DNA of 64,000 nt from assembly GCF_029637605.1 (NCBI RefSeq), contig NZ_CP121261.1:1426001-1490000 (forward strand), written 5' to 3'. This document shows positions 28,618-40,823 of the stretch, in pieces (position 1 is the first letter of the stretch; each line of letters begins with the position of its first letter). Both the position numbers and the translations under genes were made by a program. A model generated the notes under the pieces. The model was not told where the DNA came from and made no database searches. It worked only from the letters and a program-made list of their open reading frames with translations. The stretch is from Achromobacter spanius. GTDB taxonomy: Bacteria > Pseudomonadota > Gammaproteobacteria > Burkholderiales > Burkholderiaceae_B.

Positions 28618-29640
28618 ATGAGCGCCCTTGCCCGCATCCCGTTTTCGGTCCTGGACCTGGCCCCCATTGTTCAGGGCCGCGATGCCGCCGACGCTTTCCG
28701 TAATACCGTGGCGGTCGCCCAGCATGTTGAACGGCTTGGCTACAAGCGCTTTTGGCTGGCCGAGCACCACAACATCAATGGCGTGGCGTCCAGCGCCACC
28801 GCGGTGTTGATTGGCCATGTGGCCAGCCAGACACGCACGCTGCGCGTGGGCTCGGGCGGCATCATGTTGCCGAACCATGCGCCGCTGATCATTGCCGAAC
28901 AATTTGGCACGTTGGAAACTCTTTACCCCGGCCGTATCGACCTGGGGCTGGGACGCGCGCCCGGCAGCGATGGCGCCACGCAGCACGCGCTGCGTCGGGG
29001 GCCGCGTAGTGGCCTGGAGTTTCCGGCGCTGGTGGAAGAATTGCGGGGATTCCTGGCGCCCTCCCGGCCGGGCCAGCCCGTGCGCGCCATTCCCGGCGAG
29101 GGGTTGGACATTCCGATCTGGCTATTGGGGTCCAGCGATTTCAGCGCCCGCTTGGCCGCGGAACTGGGCCTGCCGTTTTCTTTTGCAGGGCATTTCTCGC
29201 CGGAAGGCATGGCCGCGATGCGGCTGTACCGGCACTTGTTCAAGCCGTCGGAAACGCTGTCGCGCCCTTACGCGATGATCGGCGTGCCGGTGGTGGCGGC
29301 CGAGTCGGACGAAGCCGCCCAGCGCCAGGCCACCACGCAGCAGTTGAAATTCCTGTCGCTGGTGCGTGGCCACCGCCTGCAATTGCAGCCGCCGGTGGAC
29401 AACATGGACGGCTTATGGAACGAATGGGAGCGTGAGGCGGTCAATCAAAGACTGAGCGCTTCGATCGTGGGCGGGCCGGACACCGTGAAGCGGCGGTTGG
29501 AAGCCCTGGTGGCCGAAACCGAGGCCGATGAAGTCATGATCGTGTCCGACTTTTTCGACATCGCCGACCGGCTGCGCTCTTTTGAGATTGTTGCGTCCTT
29601 GAAGAACAACGCGGGCGTCTCGACAAAAACCGCGGTCTGA
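28618..29640 (+). CDS. LLM-class flavin-dependent oxidoreductase, YhbW-like
   Basis: A 340-residue luciferase-like monooxygenase. Seen: [77 protein letters not shown] and [14 protein letters not shown] near the end, all typical of the alkanal-monooxygenase-like (YhbW) group that uses FMNH2 from a separate reductase. The substrate is unknown. The ATG at 28618 starts the conserved domain. Confidence 0.9.
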   Translation: MSALARIPFSVLDLAPIVQGRDAADAFRNTVAVAQHVERLGYKRFWLAEHHNINGVASSATAVLIGHVASQTRTLRVGSGGIMLPNHAPLIIAEQFGTLETLYPGRIDLGLGRAPGSDGATQHALRRGPRSGLEFPALVEELRGFLAPSRPGQPVRAIPGEGLDIPIWLLGSSDFSARLAAELGLPFSFAGHFSPEGMAAMRLYRHLFKPSETLSRPYAMIGVPVVAAESDEAAQRQATTQQLKFLSLVRGHRLQLQPPVDNMDGLWNEWEREAVNQRLSASIVGGPDTVKRRLEALVAETEADEVMIVSDFFDIADRLRSFEIVASLKNNAGVSTKTAV

Positions 29641-29813
29641 GCACCGCTGACTGCGCTCTCCACAGCGCCAACCATTGCGACGCTGCCATCGCCCGCTCTA
29701 CTATTGACCCAGAGCGCGTGGCACATAAAGCGTCGCCGAATCAGGCCGGGGCTGGCACACCCCGGATTCCCGATACCGCCTTTTTGCGCCGCGCTCCGCG
29801 GCAAGGATCCAAA

Positions 29814-30188
29814 ATGAGTATTGTTGAACTCACCAAAGAAAGCTTCCAGGAAGCCATTACGCCTGACGGTACCCTGATCGTTGACTTCTGGGCTCCGTGG
29901 TGCGGCCCGTGCCGTGGCTTTGCTCCCGTTTTTGAGCAAGCCGCGACCGAGCACACCGACGTCACGTTCGCCAAGGTGAACACCGACGTCGAGCAGGAAC
30001 TGGCCGGCGCGCTGGGAATCCGTTCGATTCCCACGCTGATGGTCTTCCGTGAGAAGGTCCTGCTGTTCTCGCAACCCGGCGCGCTGTCGGGCGGGCAGTT
30101 GAATGAGCTGCTGGCCAAGATCAAGGAAGTGGACATGGAAAAGGTCCACCAGGAAATCGCAGCGGCACAAGACAGCCAGAACGCGTAA
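29814..30188 (+). CDS. Thioredoxin
   Basis: A 124-residue cytoplasmic thioredoxin. Seen: active site WCGPC (Cys30, Cys33) in DFWAPWCGPCRGFAPVFEQ, and the cis-Pro loop RSIPTLMVF. It is slightly longer than E. coli TrxA (109), with a charged C-terminal helix and an AAAQDSQNA tail. It may be a second thioredoxin of the cell rather than the major one. Monocistronic, followed by a bidirectional terminator shared with yigZ. Confidence 0.92.
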   Translation: MSIVELTKESFQEAITPDGTLIVDFWAPWCGPCRGFAPVFEQAATEHTDVTFAKVNTDVEQELAGALGIRSIPTLMVFREKVLLFSQPGALSGGQLNELLAKIKEVDMEKVHQEIAAAQDSQNA

Positions 30189-30194
30189 GCAAAC

Positions 30195-30227
30195 AAAAGG
30201 GCCCGGTTCAAAAAACCGGGCCCTTTT
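30195..30227. terminator. Bidirectional terminator between the thioredoxin gene and yigZ
   Basis: AAAAGGGCCCGGTT pairs with AACCGGGCCCTTTT around CAAAA. A-rich and T-rich flanks let it stop both the thioredoxin and yigZ transcripts, which converge here. Confidence 0.92.
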
Positions 30228-30258
30228 CCAATGCGGGTCGCAAACACTGTGGAGCGTC

Positions 30259-30855
30259 TTAAGACACCAGATCCCAGGCCGAGCGCCCGCGTGTGATGTT
30301 GGCGACAGTGACTTCCAGGTCACTCACCACCGTGCGAGGGGCCACGAAAGATAGCACCACGCCGTCTTCGTTGAAGTCTTCCTGCTGCATCACCGCGCCC
30401 GCCTGCGCCAAGCGCGACTTCAGTAGAGCCAAGTCCGCAAAACCGCAGGTGCAGCGGATGGTGGCCAGGTCCACGATTTCGCTGCGCTCGCCCAGCCGCA
30501 GGCAATTCGCCGCGCAGCCACCATACGCCCGCACCAAGCCACCCGCGCCCAGTTTGATGCCGCCGTACCAGCGCACCACCAGCACGGCCACGCGGTCCAT
30601 ATCCTGGCCCTCGATCGCTTGCAGGATCGGTCGGCCCGCCGTACCGCCGGGTTCACCATCGTCGTTGAATCGGTATTCCTGCCCGATGCGGTACGCCCAA
30701 CAGTTGTGGGTGGCTTCGGGGTCACCGCGCTCGGCGAAGAATCGCATCGCCTCTTCCACGGTGGCAACCGGGGCAGCGTACGCGACAAAGCGGCTTTTCT
30801 TGATGTCTTCCTGATACGAGCAAGGAGCGGTCAACGTGTGCGTCATGCCCGGCAT
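30259..30855 (-). CDS. yigZ: YigZ/IMPACT-family protein
   Basis: A 198-residue protein of the UPF0029/IMPACT family. Seen: KKSRFVAYAAPV, ATHNCWAYRIG, FNDDGEPGGTAGRPIL and VVRWYGGIKLGAGGLVRAYG, the complete family signature, followed by a ferredoxin-like C-terminal domain. The molecular role is not established; eukaryotic IMPACT regulates translation. The ATG at 30855 or the in-frame ATG at 30846 could be used. It lies 24 bp after the ABC operon and may be read through from it. Confidence 0.9.
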   Translation of the reverse strand: MPGMTHTLTAPCSYQEDIKKSRFVAYAAPVATVEEAMRFFAERGDPEATHNCWAYRIGQEYRFNDDGEPGGTAGRPILQAIEGQDMDRVAVLVVRWYGGIKLGAGGLVRAYGGCAANCLRLGERSEIVDLATIRCTCGFADLALLKSRLAQAGAVMQQEDFNEDGVVLSFVAPRTVVSDLEVTVANITRGRSAWDLVS

Positions 30856-30879
30856 TGTAAGTGCTGGGGCGAACGCGCC

Positions 30880-31713
30880 CTAGCCGTGGCAGTCGGGCAC
30901 TTCCTGGTCCAGGTAGACGTCGAAGGCCACGTCGCGCGCCCACTTGGCTGTCATGGCTTTCCAGGCGCCGGACTGGTTCCAGGCCTTCATTTCGCTGGCA
31001 AGCCAAGCGCGGCCAGCGGTGTCCGCGGCCGGCAACAGCCATACGCGCTCGCGCGGGGCGCCGTCCGGTTCAAGCGTGGAGGAGAACTTCTTCCATTCGG
31101 GAAAGCGCACCAGCGGCTCCCAGACGGCGTCGTCCACCAAGCCGACATCGCAAGCGCCTTCGCGCACCGCAACCAGCGCATCAGACGGCACGCGATATGT
31201 GCGCACCACGGCGCCCCAGCTTTCGGCCAGCGCGCGAGTGTCGCTTGCGGCCTCCGCCATGCAGACGCTGCGGCCGCGCACATCGGCCGGTTTGCGCAGG
31301 GTGGTGTCACTACGAATCACCGCTTTGGGGCGCGTACGGTAGCCGGTGGGCTGCACCGCCACCGTGGGCGGTTGAGTGCTTTCGCGATCAGCAAGCACCA
31401 CATCGACGTCACCCGCGGCCAACCGCGCCCCGGCTTCGTCAGCAGGAACCTGCTGCAAACGCACCGGCAAGCCCAGGCTCAGACCGAGCTTTTCGGCCAT
31501 GTTGGCGTCCAGCCCGTGGGGGGTACGAATCTTTGCCCCCGCAACAGGCAGCGGGGCCAGATACGGCACGCCCACCACCAATTCGCCGCGCGCCTTCGCG
31601 GCGGCAAAGCCGGCGGGTTGCTGCGCGTGCGCGGCGCCCGCGCCGGCAAGCAGCAGGCCAGCCGTCAGAGCGAGCAGATGAGTCAGATGGGTCAGGTGCC
31701 GGGCCATGGCCAT
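30880..31713 (-). CDS. Family-3-like ABC substrate-binding protein
   Basis: A 277-residue exported solute-binding protein. Signal peptide about 1-30 (MAMARHLTH... ending AAHA). The mature part starts GELVVGVPYLAPLPV and contains GLDANMAEKLGLSLG and LAAGDVDVVLA, the family-3 (amino-acid type) fold. It is the last gene of a nitrate/sulfonate-type ABC operon, with only 4 bp after the permease. That operon already has its own NMT1/SsuA-type binding protein, so this is an extra one, perhaps widening specificity. Confidence 0.83.
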   Translation of the reverse strand: MAMARHLTHLTHLLALTAGLLLAGAGAAHAQQPAGFAAAKARGELVVGVPYLAPLPVAGAKIRTPHGLDANMAEKLGLSLGLPVRLQQVPADEAGARLAAGDVDVVLADRESTQPPTVAVQPTGYRTRPKAVIRSDTTLRKPADVRGRSVCMAEAASDTRALAESWGAVVRTYRVPSDALVAVREGACDVGLVDDAVWEPLVRFPEWKKFSSTLEPDGAPRERVWLLPAADTAGRAWLASEMKAWNQSGAWKAMTAKWARDVAFDVYLDQEVPDCHG

Positions 31714-31717
31714 GGGC

Positions 31718-32491
31718 TTACACGTACTGGTAACGCAACAAGCGATGCTTGAGGTTTTCAAGCACGAACTGGTCGATCAAGGCGGCTAGCACGGCGATGA
31801 CGAGGATGTTGGTCATCACGCCCGTCATGTCCGCGATCTCGCCCGAGTACGCCAGCGAGCGCCCCAGGCCCTTGCCGAAACCAATCAGCATCTCGGCGGA
31901 GATCAGCGCGCGCCAGGCGTTGCCGAAGGCAAGCTGTGCGCCCGTGATCAGTTCGGGCATGACGGCAGGCAGGTACACGCGCTTGACCAGGCCCCATCGC
32001 GTGGCGCCCATGACGCGCGCCGCCGACACATGCACACGCTGCACGGATTCGGTGGCATTCATGACGCTTAGCGCGGCCGGGAAGAACGCCGACAGCGCCA
32101 CCACCACGATGATGGGCGTGTTACCAAAGCCCATCACGATCAGGAACAGCGGCACCCAGGCGATGGACGGAATCGATTGCAGGATGACGATGGCGCTGCG
32201 CAGCACTTCCCGAAAGAAGAACAGCACCGCCGCCACCAGCCCGAAGCCGATGCCTGCCAACAGCGCCAGGCTATATCCCGCACCCAGCCGGCCCAAGGTA
32301 CCCATCAGGCTTTGATGGAACGATTGTTTGCCCAGGTCTTCGAACAGGCGTTCGAAGACGGCCGGCACGCCTGGCATCAGGAAATCAGGCAGGACGAACG
32401 CCGCCGACTGCCAAAGCAGAAGAATGAAAAGGACACCCAAAACGCCCGCAAGATGCTTGCGGGCGCCGGTCACACGGGTAGACGAGCTCAA
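31718..32491 (-). CDS. ABC permease, SsuC/TauC type
   Basis: A 257-residue inner-membrane permease with about six helices. Contains the EAA loop with SAARVMGATRWGLVKRVYLPAVMPELITG, the ATPase-contact motif of nitrate/sulfonate/taurine permeases. The TTG start at 32491 overlaps the stop of the upstream binding-protein gene (TTGA), so the two are translationally coupled. It should form a homodimer with the ATPase encoded at 33561-34331. Confidence 0.9.
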   Translation of the reverse strand: MSSSTRVTGARKHLAGVLGVLFILLLWQSAAFVLPDFLMPGVPAVFERLFEDLGKQSFHQSLMGTLGRLGAGYSLALLAGIGFGLVAAVLFFFREVLRSAIVILQSIPSIAWVPLFLIVMGFGNTPIIVVVALSAFFPAALSVMNATESVQRVHVSAARVMGATRWGLVKRVYLPAVMPELITGAQLAFGNAWRALISAEMLIGFGKGLGRSLAYSGEIADMTGVMTNILVIAVLAALIDQFVLENLKHRLLRYQYV

Positions 32492-33486
32492 AGTTTGCGC
32501 GCCTCTTGCCAGGACAGATCAACGATGCTGGACACGTCGTACGGCTTGCCGTCGCGGGTCTTCAGCGAACCTTGGGCTTGCAGGATGTCAGCAATTTCCT
32601 GCATGCGCGCCGTGTCCTTCTCCGTCAGCTTGGGCGTGAACACCTGCGTGCTGATGGCTTCGGCAATGACGGTTTCACGCGGCAGTTCGCCGCGCTTGAG
32701 CGTCTTCAGCGTGGGCTCGGCGATGAAGTAGGACGCGATCAGCTTGGACGCCTGCGCGGGTTCTTTCTGCAGCAGCGTGATGGCCTGGTTTTGCGCGTCC
32801 AGCGCCTTCCAGACATCGTCTTTGCGCTTGGCCAGCGTTTCACCCGAGGTGATCACGACCATGCACGGGAACGGCCAGGCCTGGCCCACTTCGTAGATCT
32901 GCTTGACCGGCGCCACCAACTGCGCGATGCGGTCATAGGGTTCGAACAGGAAGGCCGCGTCCACGCGCTTGCCCACCAGCGACTGCACGGCAACGGCCGG
33001 GCTCACGCCCATGATGTTGACGTCATCGGCATTCAGCTTGCCTTGCTTGAGCACCACGCCCTTCAAGACCACGTCCGCGGTGCTGCCTTCGGCTTGCGAG
33101 GCGAGCGTCTTGCCCTTCAGGCCCGCGATGTCCTGGATGCCGGAATCGTCACGCACCACCAGCGAGTGATAGCCCTGTTGCGCGCCGCCCACCACTTTCA
33201 GGTCCGCGCCCTTGGACGCCCACGCCACGGCGTTGGTGAAGCCGAGCACGCCGATGTCCAGTTGCCCGCCAACAATCGCCTTGATCAGGTCAGTGCCCGA
33301 CTTGAATTCGATCAGCTCGGAATCCAGGCCGGCCTTTTGATAGAAACCGCCCTCTTGCGCCACGATCGCTTGCGCGTCGTCCATCACCCGCAGATAGCCC
33401 ACGCGGAACTTTTCGGCGGCCATTGCCGGGGCCGCGGCCAGCAGCGCGGCCGCCAGCGGCAGGGAAAGCCATTGCTTGAATTTCAT
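32488..33486 (-). CDS. ABC substrate-binding protein, SsuA/NMT1 type
   Basis: A 332-residue periplasmic binding protein. Signal peptide 1-23 ends PAMA-A. The mature protein begins EKFRVGYLRVMDDAQAIVAQEGGFYQKAGLD, followed by GGQLDIGVLGFTNAVAWASKGADLKVV, typical of the nitrate/sulfonate/bicarbonate binding family. Ligand unknown; aliphatic sulfonates or taurine are the usual ones for this gene layout. ATG at 33486. The gene lies 74 bp downstream of the ATPase gene. Confidence 0.9.
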   Translation of the reverse strand: MKFKQWLSLPLAAALLAAAPAMAAEKFRVGYLRVMDDAQAIVAQEGGFYQKAGLDSELIEFKSGTDLIKAIVGGQLDIGVLGFTNAVAWASKGADLKVVGGAQQGYHSLVVRDDSGIQDIAGLKGKTLASQAEGSTADVVLKGVVLKQGKLNADDVNIMGVSPAVAVQSLVGKRVDAAFLFEPYDRIAQLVAPVKQIYEVGQAWPFPCMVVITSGETLAKRKDDVWKALDAQNQAITLLQKEPAQASKLIASYFIAEPTLKTLKRGELPRETVIAEAISTQVFTPKLTEKDTARMQEIADILQAQGSLKTRDGKPYDVSSIVDLSWQEARKL

Positions 33487-33560
33487 CAGAGGAACTCCAG
33501 GGGATACAAGATTGGCGATGCGCGGACGTCGCCACAGATTGGGAATGAGAGAAATGGGGG

Positions 33561-34331
33561 TCAGGCGGCCAGGGCCATGTCGGCGTGGGCTTGCGAGCCG
33601 TCCACCGCGATGCCCAACAGGCGCAGGATCTCGCGCTTTTCAGCGGCCAGATCCGAGAGATCGTGTGTCTTTGCGCGATGCGCCAAATTGAATTCGCGCA
33701 GCACGCGCGCCGGACGGGGGCTGAAGACAACGATGCGATCGGCCAGGAACAGGGCTTCGTCCACATCATGCGTGACGAGCAGCACCGTGGGCTTTTCCTG
33801 GGCGATCAGTTGACGCAGCACGTCTTGCAGGCTCAGCCGGGTCAGCGCATCGAGCGCGCCGAAGGGCTCGTCCATCAGCATGGTCTGGGGCTGCGCGATG
33901 AACGCGCGCGCCAGCGCGGCGCGTTGCCGCATACCGCCGGACACCTGATGCGGGTAGTAATGTTCAAAGCCGGCCAGGCTGACACGCGCCAACCACTCAC
34001 GCGCCGACTCGCGGGCGCGCTTTTTGGCGACCTTCTGAAATTCCAGCGCCAGCGCCACGTTATCTTCCAGCGTCAGCCAGGGATACAGCGCATGTTCCTG
34101 GAACACCAGCGTGCGGCTGGGGTGCGGGCCCGCCACCGGCTTGCCATCGGCCAGGACGCTGCCTTGCGTGGGCATTTCCAGCCCGGCCGCCAAATGCAGC
34201 AGCGTGGACTTTCCGCAGCCAGACGGACCGACCAGGGCGACGAGTTCGCCAGCCTTGATTTCGCTGGTGAAGCCGTCGACGACGGGCAGGTCGCCGAAGT
34301 GCTTGTGGACGTGATCGAAGTTCAGGTTCAT
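33561..34331 (-). CDS. ABC ATP-binding protein, SsuB/TauB type
   Basis: A 256-residue ABC ATPase. Walker A GPSGCGKST, Q-loop FQEHALYPWLT, signature VSGGMRQRAALA, Walker B/D-loop LMDEPFGALDALTR and switch THDVDEAL are all intact. First gene of the four-gene importer operon ATPase, binding protein, permease, second binding protein. An AT-rich leader at about 34360-34440 upstream is unlike the surrounding DNA and is the likely regulated promoter; sulfur-starvation (CysB) control is a guess from the family. Confidence 0.92.
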   Translation of the reverse strand: MNLNFDHVHKHFGDLPVVDGFTSEIKAGELVALVGPSGCGKSTLLHLAAGLEMPTQGSVLADGKPVAGPHPSRTLVFQEHALYPWLTLEDNVALALEFQKVAKKRARESAREWLARVSLAGFEHYYPHQVSGGMRQRAALARAFIAQPQTMLMDEPFGALDALTRLSLQDVLRQLIAQEKPTVLLVTHDVDEALFLADRIVVFSPRPARVLREFNLAHRAKTHDLSDLAAEKREILRLLGIAVDGSQAHADMALAA

Positions 34332-34510
34332 AGGACGAATCTTGGGCGCGCGTGAAAACGAGCCTCAAATCTAACAATTCGTTATATGAATTCAAACAAT
34401 CGATATTGAATGTCTTTACAGCTAGCAGTTATATAAGACCGGTTCCCAGGCAGACCCAGGCTTGTCAGACCCAAGCCGCGTGCCCTGCCCGACCAGCTAA
34501 CGCTAAAGGC

Positions 34511-34546
34511 AAAAACAACACGGCGCGCCCCGTAGGACGCGCCGTG
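34511..34546 (-). terminator. Intrinsic terminator after the ABC-F gene
   Basis: On the minus strand CACGGCGCG pairs with CGCGCCGTG around 10 nt, followed by TTGTTTTT. It is 26 bp past the ABC-F stop codon. Confidence 0.85.
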
Positions 34547-34572
34547 CTTGACCACCAGCGACTGAAGCGGCG

Positions 34573-36177
34573 TCAGGCTTCGATGCCGCGCGATTCCAGA
34601 TAGTCTTCGTAGCCGCCGCGGTAGTCGATGATCTCGCCCGATGGCAGGATTTCAATCACGCGGGTGGCCAGGCCCGACACGAATTCGCGGTCGTGCGACA
34701 CGAACACCAGCGTGCCTTCGTACTTTTCCAAGGCGAACTGAAGCGATTCGATCGATTCCATGTCCAGGTGGTTGGTGGGCTCGTCAAGCAGCATGACGTT
34801 GTGCCGGCCCAGCATCAGGCGGCCGAAGGTCATGCGGTTCTTTTCGCCGCCGGACAGCACCTTGGGCGCCTTGGGCAGGTCGTCCGCCGAGAACAGCAGG
34901 CGGCCCAGCACGGAGCGGATCGACTGATCGTCATCGCCCGGTTGGCGGTGGTCGCCCATCCAGTCCAGCAGGTTGATGTCGGTTTGCAGGAACTGGTCGG
35001 ACACGTCCTGCGACATATAGCCGAGGTCGGCGTTGTCGGACCATTTCACCGAGCCCGAATCCGGCTGCAGTTCGGTGGCCAACAGGCGCAGCAAGGTGGT
35101 CTTGCCCACGCCGTTGGCGCCGATGATGGCGATTTTTTCGCCGGCATCGACCATGGCCGAGAACTTGGTGATGACAGGCGCGTCGTAAGCCTTGGTCAGG
35201 TTTTCGACCGTGACCGCCAGGCGGTGCATGACCTTGTTCTGTTCAAAGCGGATGTACGGGTTCTGGCGCGACGACGGCTTGACCACGACCTGGTCGGCCT
35301 TGATGCGGTCGATCTGCTTCAGACGCGACGTAGCCTGGCGCGACTTCGACTTGTTGGCGGCAAAGCGGCGCACGAAGTCTTGCAGTTCGGCAACACGTTC
35401 CTTGGCCTTGGCGTTGTTGGACACCAGGCGTTCGCGGGCCTGGGTCGAGGCCAGCATGTAGTCGTCGTAGTTGCCCGCGTAGATGCGGATTTCACCGTAG
35501 TCGACGTCAGCCATGTGGGTGCACACCTGGTTCAGGAAGTGGCGATCGTGGCTGATGATGATCATCGTGCTCTGGTAGCTGTTGAGCACGTTTTCCAACC
35601 AGCGGATGGTGTTGATATCCAGGTTGTTGGTGGGCTCGTCCAGCAGCAGGACGTCGGGGTTCGAGAACAACGCCTGTGCCAGCAGCACGCGCAGCTTCCA
35701 GCCCGGGGCCACTTCGCGCATGGGCAGGTTGTGCTGGTCCACGGCGATTTCCAGGCCCAGCAGCAGTTCGCCAGCGCGCGCTTCGGCGGTGTAGCCGTCG
35801 TACTCGGCGAACTTGGCTTCCAGGTCAGCCGCGCGCATGTAGTCGTCTTCGGTGGCTTCCGGGTTGGCGTAGATGGCGTCGCGTTCGGACATGGCGGCCC
35901 ACATCTCGGTGTGGCCCATCATGACGACGTCCAGCACGCGCAGGTCTTCAAACGCGAACTGGTCCTGGCGCAGCTTGCCCAGGCGCACGCCCGGCTCAAG
36001 CGAGACGTTGCCACCGGAGGCTTCGAGGTCGCCGCCGATGATCTTCATGAACGTAGACTTACCGGACCCATTGGCCCCGATCAGCCCGTACCGGTTGCCT
36101 TCCCCGAACTTGACGCTGACGTTCTCGAAAAGGGGCTTGGGACCGAACTGGATGGTGAGATTGGCTGTGGATATCAC
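34573..36177 (-). CDS. ABC-F ribosome-associated ATPase, YbiT type
   Basis: A 534-residue protein with two ABC domains and no membrane segments. First Walker [10 protein letters not shown], second [17 protein letters not shown] and DEPTNHLD after the Walker B strands; LSGGEKNR in the second domain, while the first signature is degenerate (VAPGWKLR). A charged linker with [24 protein letters not shown] joins them. ABC-F proteins act on ribosomes at the E site. The start is GTG at 36177 ([20 protein letters not shown] matches the family); no strong Shine-Dalgarno is seen. Confidence 0.93.
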   Translation of the reverse strand: MISTANLTIQFGPKPLFENVSVKFGEGNRYGLIGANGSGKSTFMKIIGGDLEASGGNVSLEPGVRLGKLRQDQFAFEDLRVLDVVMMGHTEMWAAMSERDAIYANPEATEDDYMRAADLEAKFAEYDGYTAEARAGELLLGLEIAVDQHNLPMREVAPGWKLRVLLAQALFSNPDVLLLDEPTNNLDINTIRWLENVLNSYQSTMIIISHDRHFLNQVCTHMADVDYGEIRIYAGNYDDYMLASTQARERLVSNNAKAKERVAELQDFVRRFAANKSKSRQATSRLKQIDRIKADQVVVKPSSRQNPYIRFEQNKVMHRLAVTVENLTKAYDAPVITKFSAMVDAGEKIAIIGANGVGKTTLLRLLATELQPDSGSVKWSDNADLGYMSQDVSDQFLQTDINLLDWMGDHRQPGDDDQSIRSVLGRLLFSADDLPKAPKVLSGGEKNRMTFGRLMLGRHNVMLLDEPTNHLDMESIESLQFALEKYEGTLVFVSHDREFVSGLATRVIEILPSGEIIDYRGGYEDYLESRGIEA

Positions 36178-36293
36178 GGTATTTTGAGTCTGAAGGCGCC
36201 CGAAGACGCATGCGAGGAAACCCAATAGTGTAGCAAATGGGTTTTTCCCGCCTGCGCTCGGCGCGCCTCAGGCTTCGGGCCGTGCGTACCCGA

Positions 36294-38774
<2,481 letters not shown>

Positions 38775-38961
38775 GGGAAGGTGCGTGAATGGGGGTGTGA
38801 CAAGCGCGCAAGCGCGCAACAGCCGCCATTTTGCCTGAATGTGACGGCCGCTGCGCCGTCAGCCGTCGCAAATACGGCGCCGAAACCCCTTGCGGGGCGG
38901 CGGCGCCGTCGTCATGGCCCTTCCGGGCACGCTTGCTATTGGCGGGGGTAATTGGTCGGGC

Positions 38962-39459
38962 TTACTGACGCATCGGGGTGCCCGTCGTGGCGGGCGGGGG
39001 AGCCATGCCCTGGGCCGGAGCCGTCGGCGGCGGCATGGTGGTGCTGGGGGGGACCGTGCCCGCGGGCACCTGGATCACCGTTTCACGCAATACCCCACCG
39101 CCCTGCACGCTGCCGCGCACATTGGTGGGCGACGTCATCTGCGTGATGCAATCCTGGCGAGACGTGGTTGGCAGGCGATTGCAGCGGTCAAGCATGTTCT
39201 GCTGATAATCGGCGGTGGAGCCTTCCTTCAGATTCTGTCGATTGGCTTCCTGGCGGGCCGCGCCGGCTTCGCGCATGCAGGTGGCGCGGTCCTGGTTGGA
39301 CTTGCCGCTCTTGCAATTCGCCACGTCCTGTTCGTACTGGGACTGGATGGCCGCGCGGCCAATGGCATCAGCCGCGTGGACCGCTCCCGCCGCCAGCATC
39401 AAACCCGCCGCGCAAAGGGATGCCGCAAGGCGTTTGGTATGCATGGGTCGTACGTTCAT
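38962..39459 (-). CDS. Exported small protein with four Cys and Pro/Thr-rich tail
   Basis: A 165-residue protein not assigned to a named family. Signal peptide about 1-29 ends AVHA-A. The mature part is helical and charged, with two paired cysteine segments (CKSGKSNQDRATC and CNRLPTTSRQDC) probably forming disulfides in the periplasm, and a low-complexity tail PSTTMPPPTAPAQGMAPPPA. ATG at 39459 has GAAGGAG about 8 nt upstream. It lies between the HAD operon and the Mrp operon, on its own. Confidence 0.78.
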   Translation of the reverse strand: MNVRPMHTKRLAASLCAAGLMLAAGAVHAADAIGRAAIQSQYEQDVANCKSGKSNQDRATCMREAGAARQEANRQNLKEGSTADYQQNMLDRCNRLPTTSRQDCITQMTSPTNVRGSVQGGGVLRETVIQVPAGTVPPSTTMPPPTAPAQGMAPPPATTGTPMRQ

Positions 39460-39627
39460 GGCCAGCTCCTTCAAAGAATTGAACCGTAGGCGGCGCGAAC
39501 CTGACAGCGCTTGCGCCGCCTGCTTGTAACCACTATCCCACGATGAGACGCCCCGCACATGACGAGCGACGTGATTTCGTAAGTCGACGTATCAAGCGCC
39601 AGATTTGCGATGAATGCCGCACAGACG

Positions 39628-39652
39628 GAAAAACAGGGGCAGTTGCCCCTGT
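39628..39652 (-). terminator. Intrinsic terminator of the Mrp operon
   Basis: On the minus strand ACAGGGGCA and TGCCCCTGT form a 9-bp stem followed by TTTTT. It lies 67 bp after the last Mrp gene. Confidence 0.85.
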
Positions 39653-39718
39653 CCGCGTGAAATGTCGCGCTGCGCCATGGCTGGTTACGTTCACATGCCG
39701 TGTCGCTTGTTACGAGCC

Positions 39719-40060
39719 TTAGCGGGCGTCCAGGTCGGCGTCCGCCTTGGTCAGGCGCTTGCGATACGTGGCCGCGCGCATCAGCAGCATGGCGGTGACA
39801 GGCGACGACACGACCAACAGCAAAATGATGATCACTTCATGAAACACCGGCCGGGCCGACCACGCTGAAAACACCAGGATGGATGACAGCAGCACGCAGG
39901 CGCAGCCCAGCGTGTTGCCCAGCGTGGGCGCGTGGATGCGGGAATAAAAGCTGCGAAAGCGCAACAAGCCGGCCGATCCGGTCAGGGCCAGCAAGCCGCC
40001 CAGCACCAGCAGGATGCACGCGGGAATACCGGCCCACAGAGGAATAGTGGCGTCCATCAT
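39719..40060 (-). CDS. mnhG: Mrp/Pha cation-proton antiporter subunit G
   Basis: A 113-residue membrane protein with three helices and the MnhG/PhaG signature GSAGLLRFRSFYSRIHAPTLGNTLGC. It is a small subunit of the multi-protein Mrp complex, which exchanges Na+ or K+ for protons. Its ATG overlaps the stop of the preceding subunit by 4 bp, so translation is coupled. Last gene of the operon. Confidence 0.93.
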   Translation of the reverse strand: MMDATIPLWAGIPACILLVLGGLLALTGSAGLLRFRSFYSRIHAPTLGNTLGCACVLLSSILVFSAWSARPVFHEVIIILLLVVSSPVTAMLLMRAATYRKRLTKADADLDAR

Positions 40061-40344
40061 GGCTCGATCACCTCGCCGCGCAGCAGAAAGCGCGCCATGG
40101 CGGTAGACCCCACAAAGCCGAACAGCGCAATCAGCAAGGCGATGTCGAAATACAGCGACGAGCCCGACCGGATGCCGAAGACCAGCATCATCAACATGCC
40201 GTTGATATACAGCGTGTCCAGCGCCAGCACGCGGTCTTGCGCGGTGGGGCCGCGCAACAGGCGGACAGCGGCAAAAACCATGCCCAGGGCAAAACACACC
40301 AAGGCAAAGGACGCCGCCCAATACAGTGCGGTATTCATCGTCAT
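40057..40344 (-). CDS. mnhF: Mrp/Pha cation-proton antiporter subunit F
   Basis: A 95-residue protein with three helices and the MnhF/PhaF core VRLLRGPTAQDRVLALDTLYIN. It forms part of the membrane antiporter. ATG at 40344 overlaps the mnhE stop (ATGA). A second in-frame ATG lies two codons later. Confidence 0.93.
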   Translation of the reverse strand: MTMNTALYWAASFALVCFALGMVFAAVRLLRGPTAQDRVLALDTLYINGMLMMLVFGIRSGSSLYFDIALLIALFGFVGSTAMARFLLRGEVIEP

Positions 40345-40823
40345 TCGAACATCTCCATCAAGGGGCGCTCGTAGCGCAGCTGCACCAGATCGACCCAATG
40401 TTGCTCATTCTGAAGGTCAAGCACGTGCAACTTCAGACTGTGATCGGGCGTCAGGTCCACCCAGACGGTGCCGGGCGTGTACGTGACAATGCAGGCCAGC
40501 ATCGCCAGGCCGTGGGGGTCGCGCATGGTCAGGGGTATCTGGATGAAGCCGGGTGAAAAATCGTTGCGGCGCGGGTTCAGAATCAGCTTGGCCACGGCGA
40601 TGTTGGACCGAATGATGTCCAGGGCAACGCGCAGGAAAAGCGGCACCGCTTTCCAAAGATGGCGCGGCCGGGCGCGCAGCGGTCGCAAGCGGGACGCGGC
40701 CCAGGTAAACCACAACGCCAACACCACGCCCAGGGCGATCTGCCCGGCCGACAGGCTTTGGTTCAGCAGCAGCCACAGGACGAACAGGAAAACCGGCAGG
40801 AACAGGAAGTAAAGACGGCGCAT
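40341..40823 (-). CDS. mnhE: Mrp/Pha cation-proton antiporter subunit E
   Basis: A 160-residue subunit with N-terminal helices (LYFLFLPVFLFVLWLLLNQS) and a C-terminal cytoplasmic domain. PGFIQIPLTM and LACIVTYTPGTVWVDL are family signatures. It overlaps mnhD by one base and mnhF by four. Confidence 0.94.
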   Translation of the reverse strand: MRRLYFLFLPVFLFVLWLLLNQSLSAGQIALGVVLALWFTWAASRLRPLRARPRHLWKAVPLFLRVALDIIRSNIAVAKLILNPRRNDFSPGFIQIPLTMRDPHGLAMLACIVTYTPGTVWVDLTPDHSLKLHVLDLQNEQHWVDLVQLRYERPLMEMFE

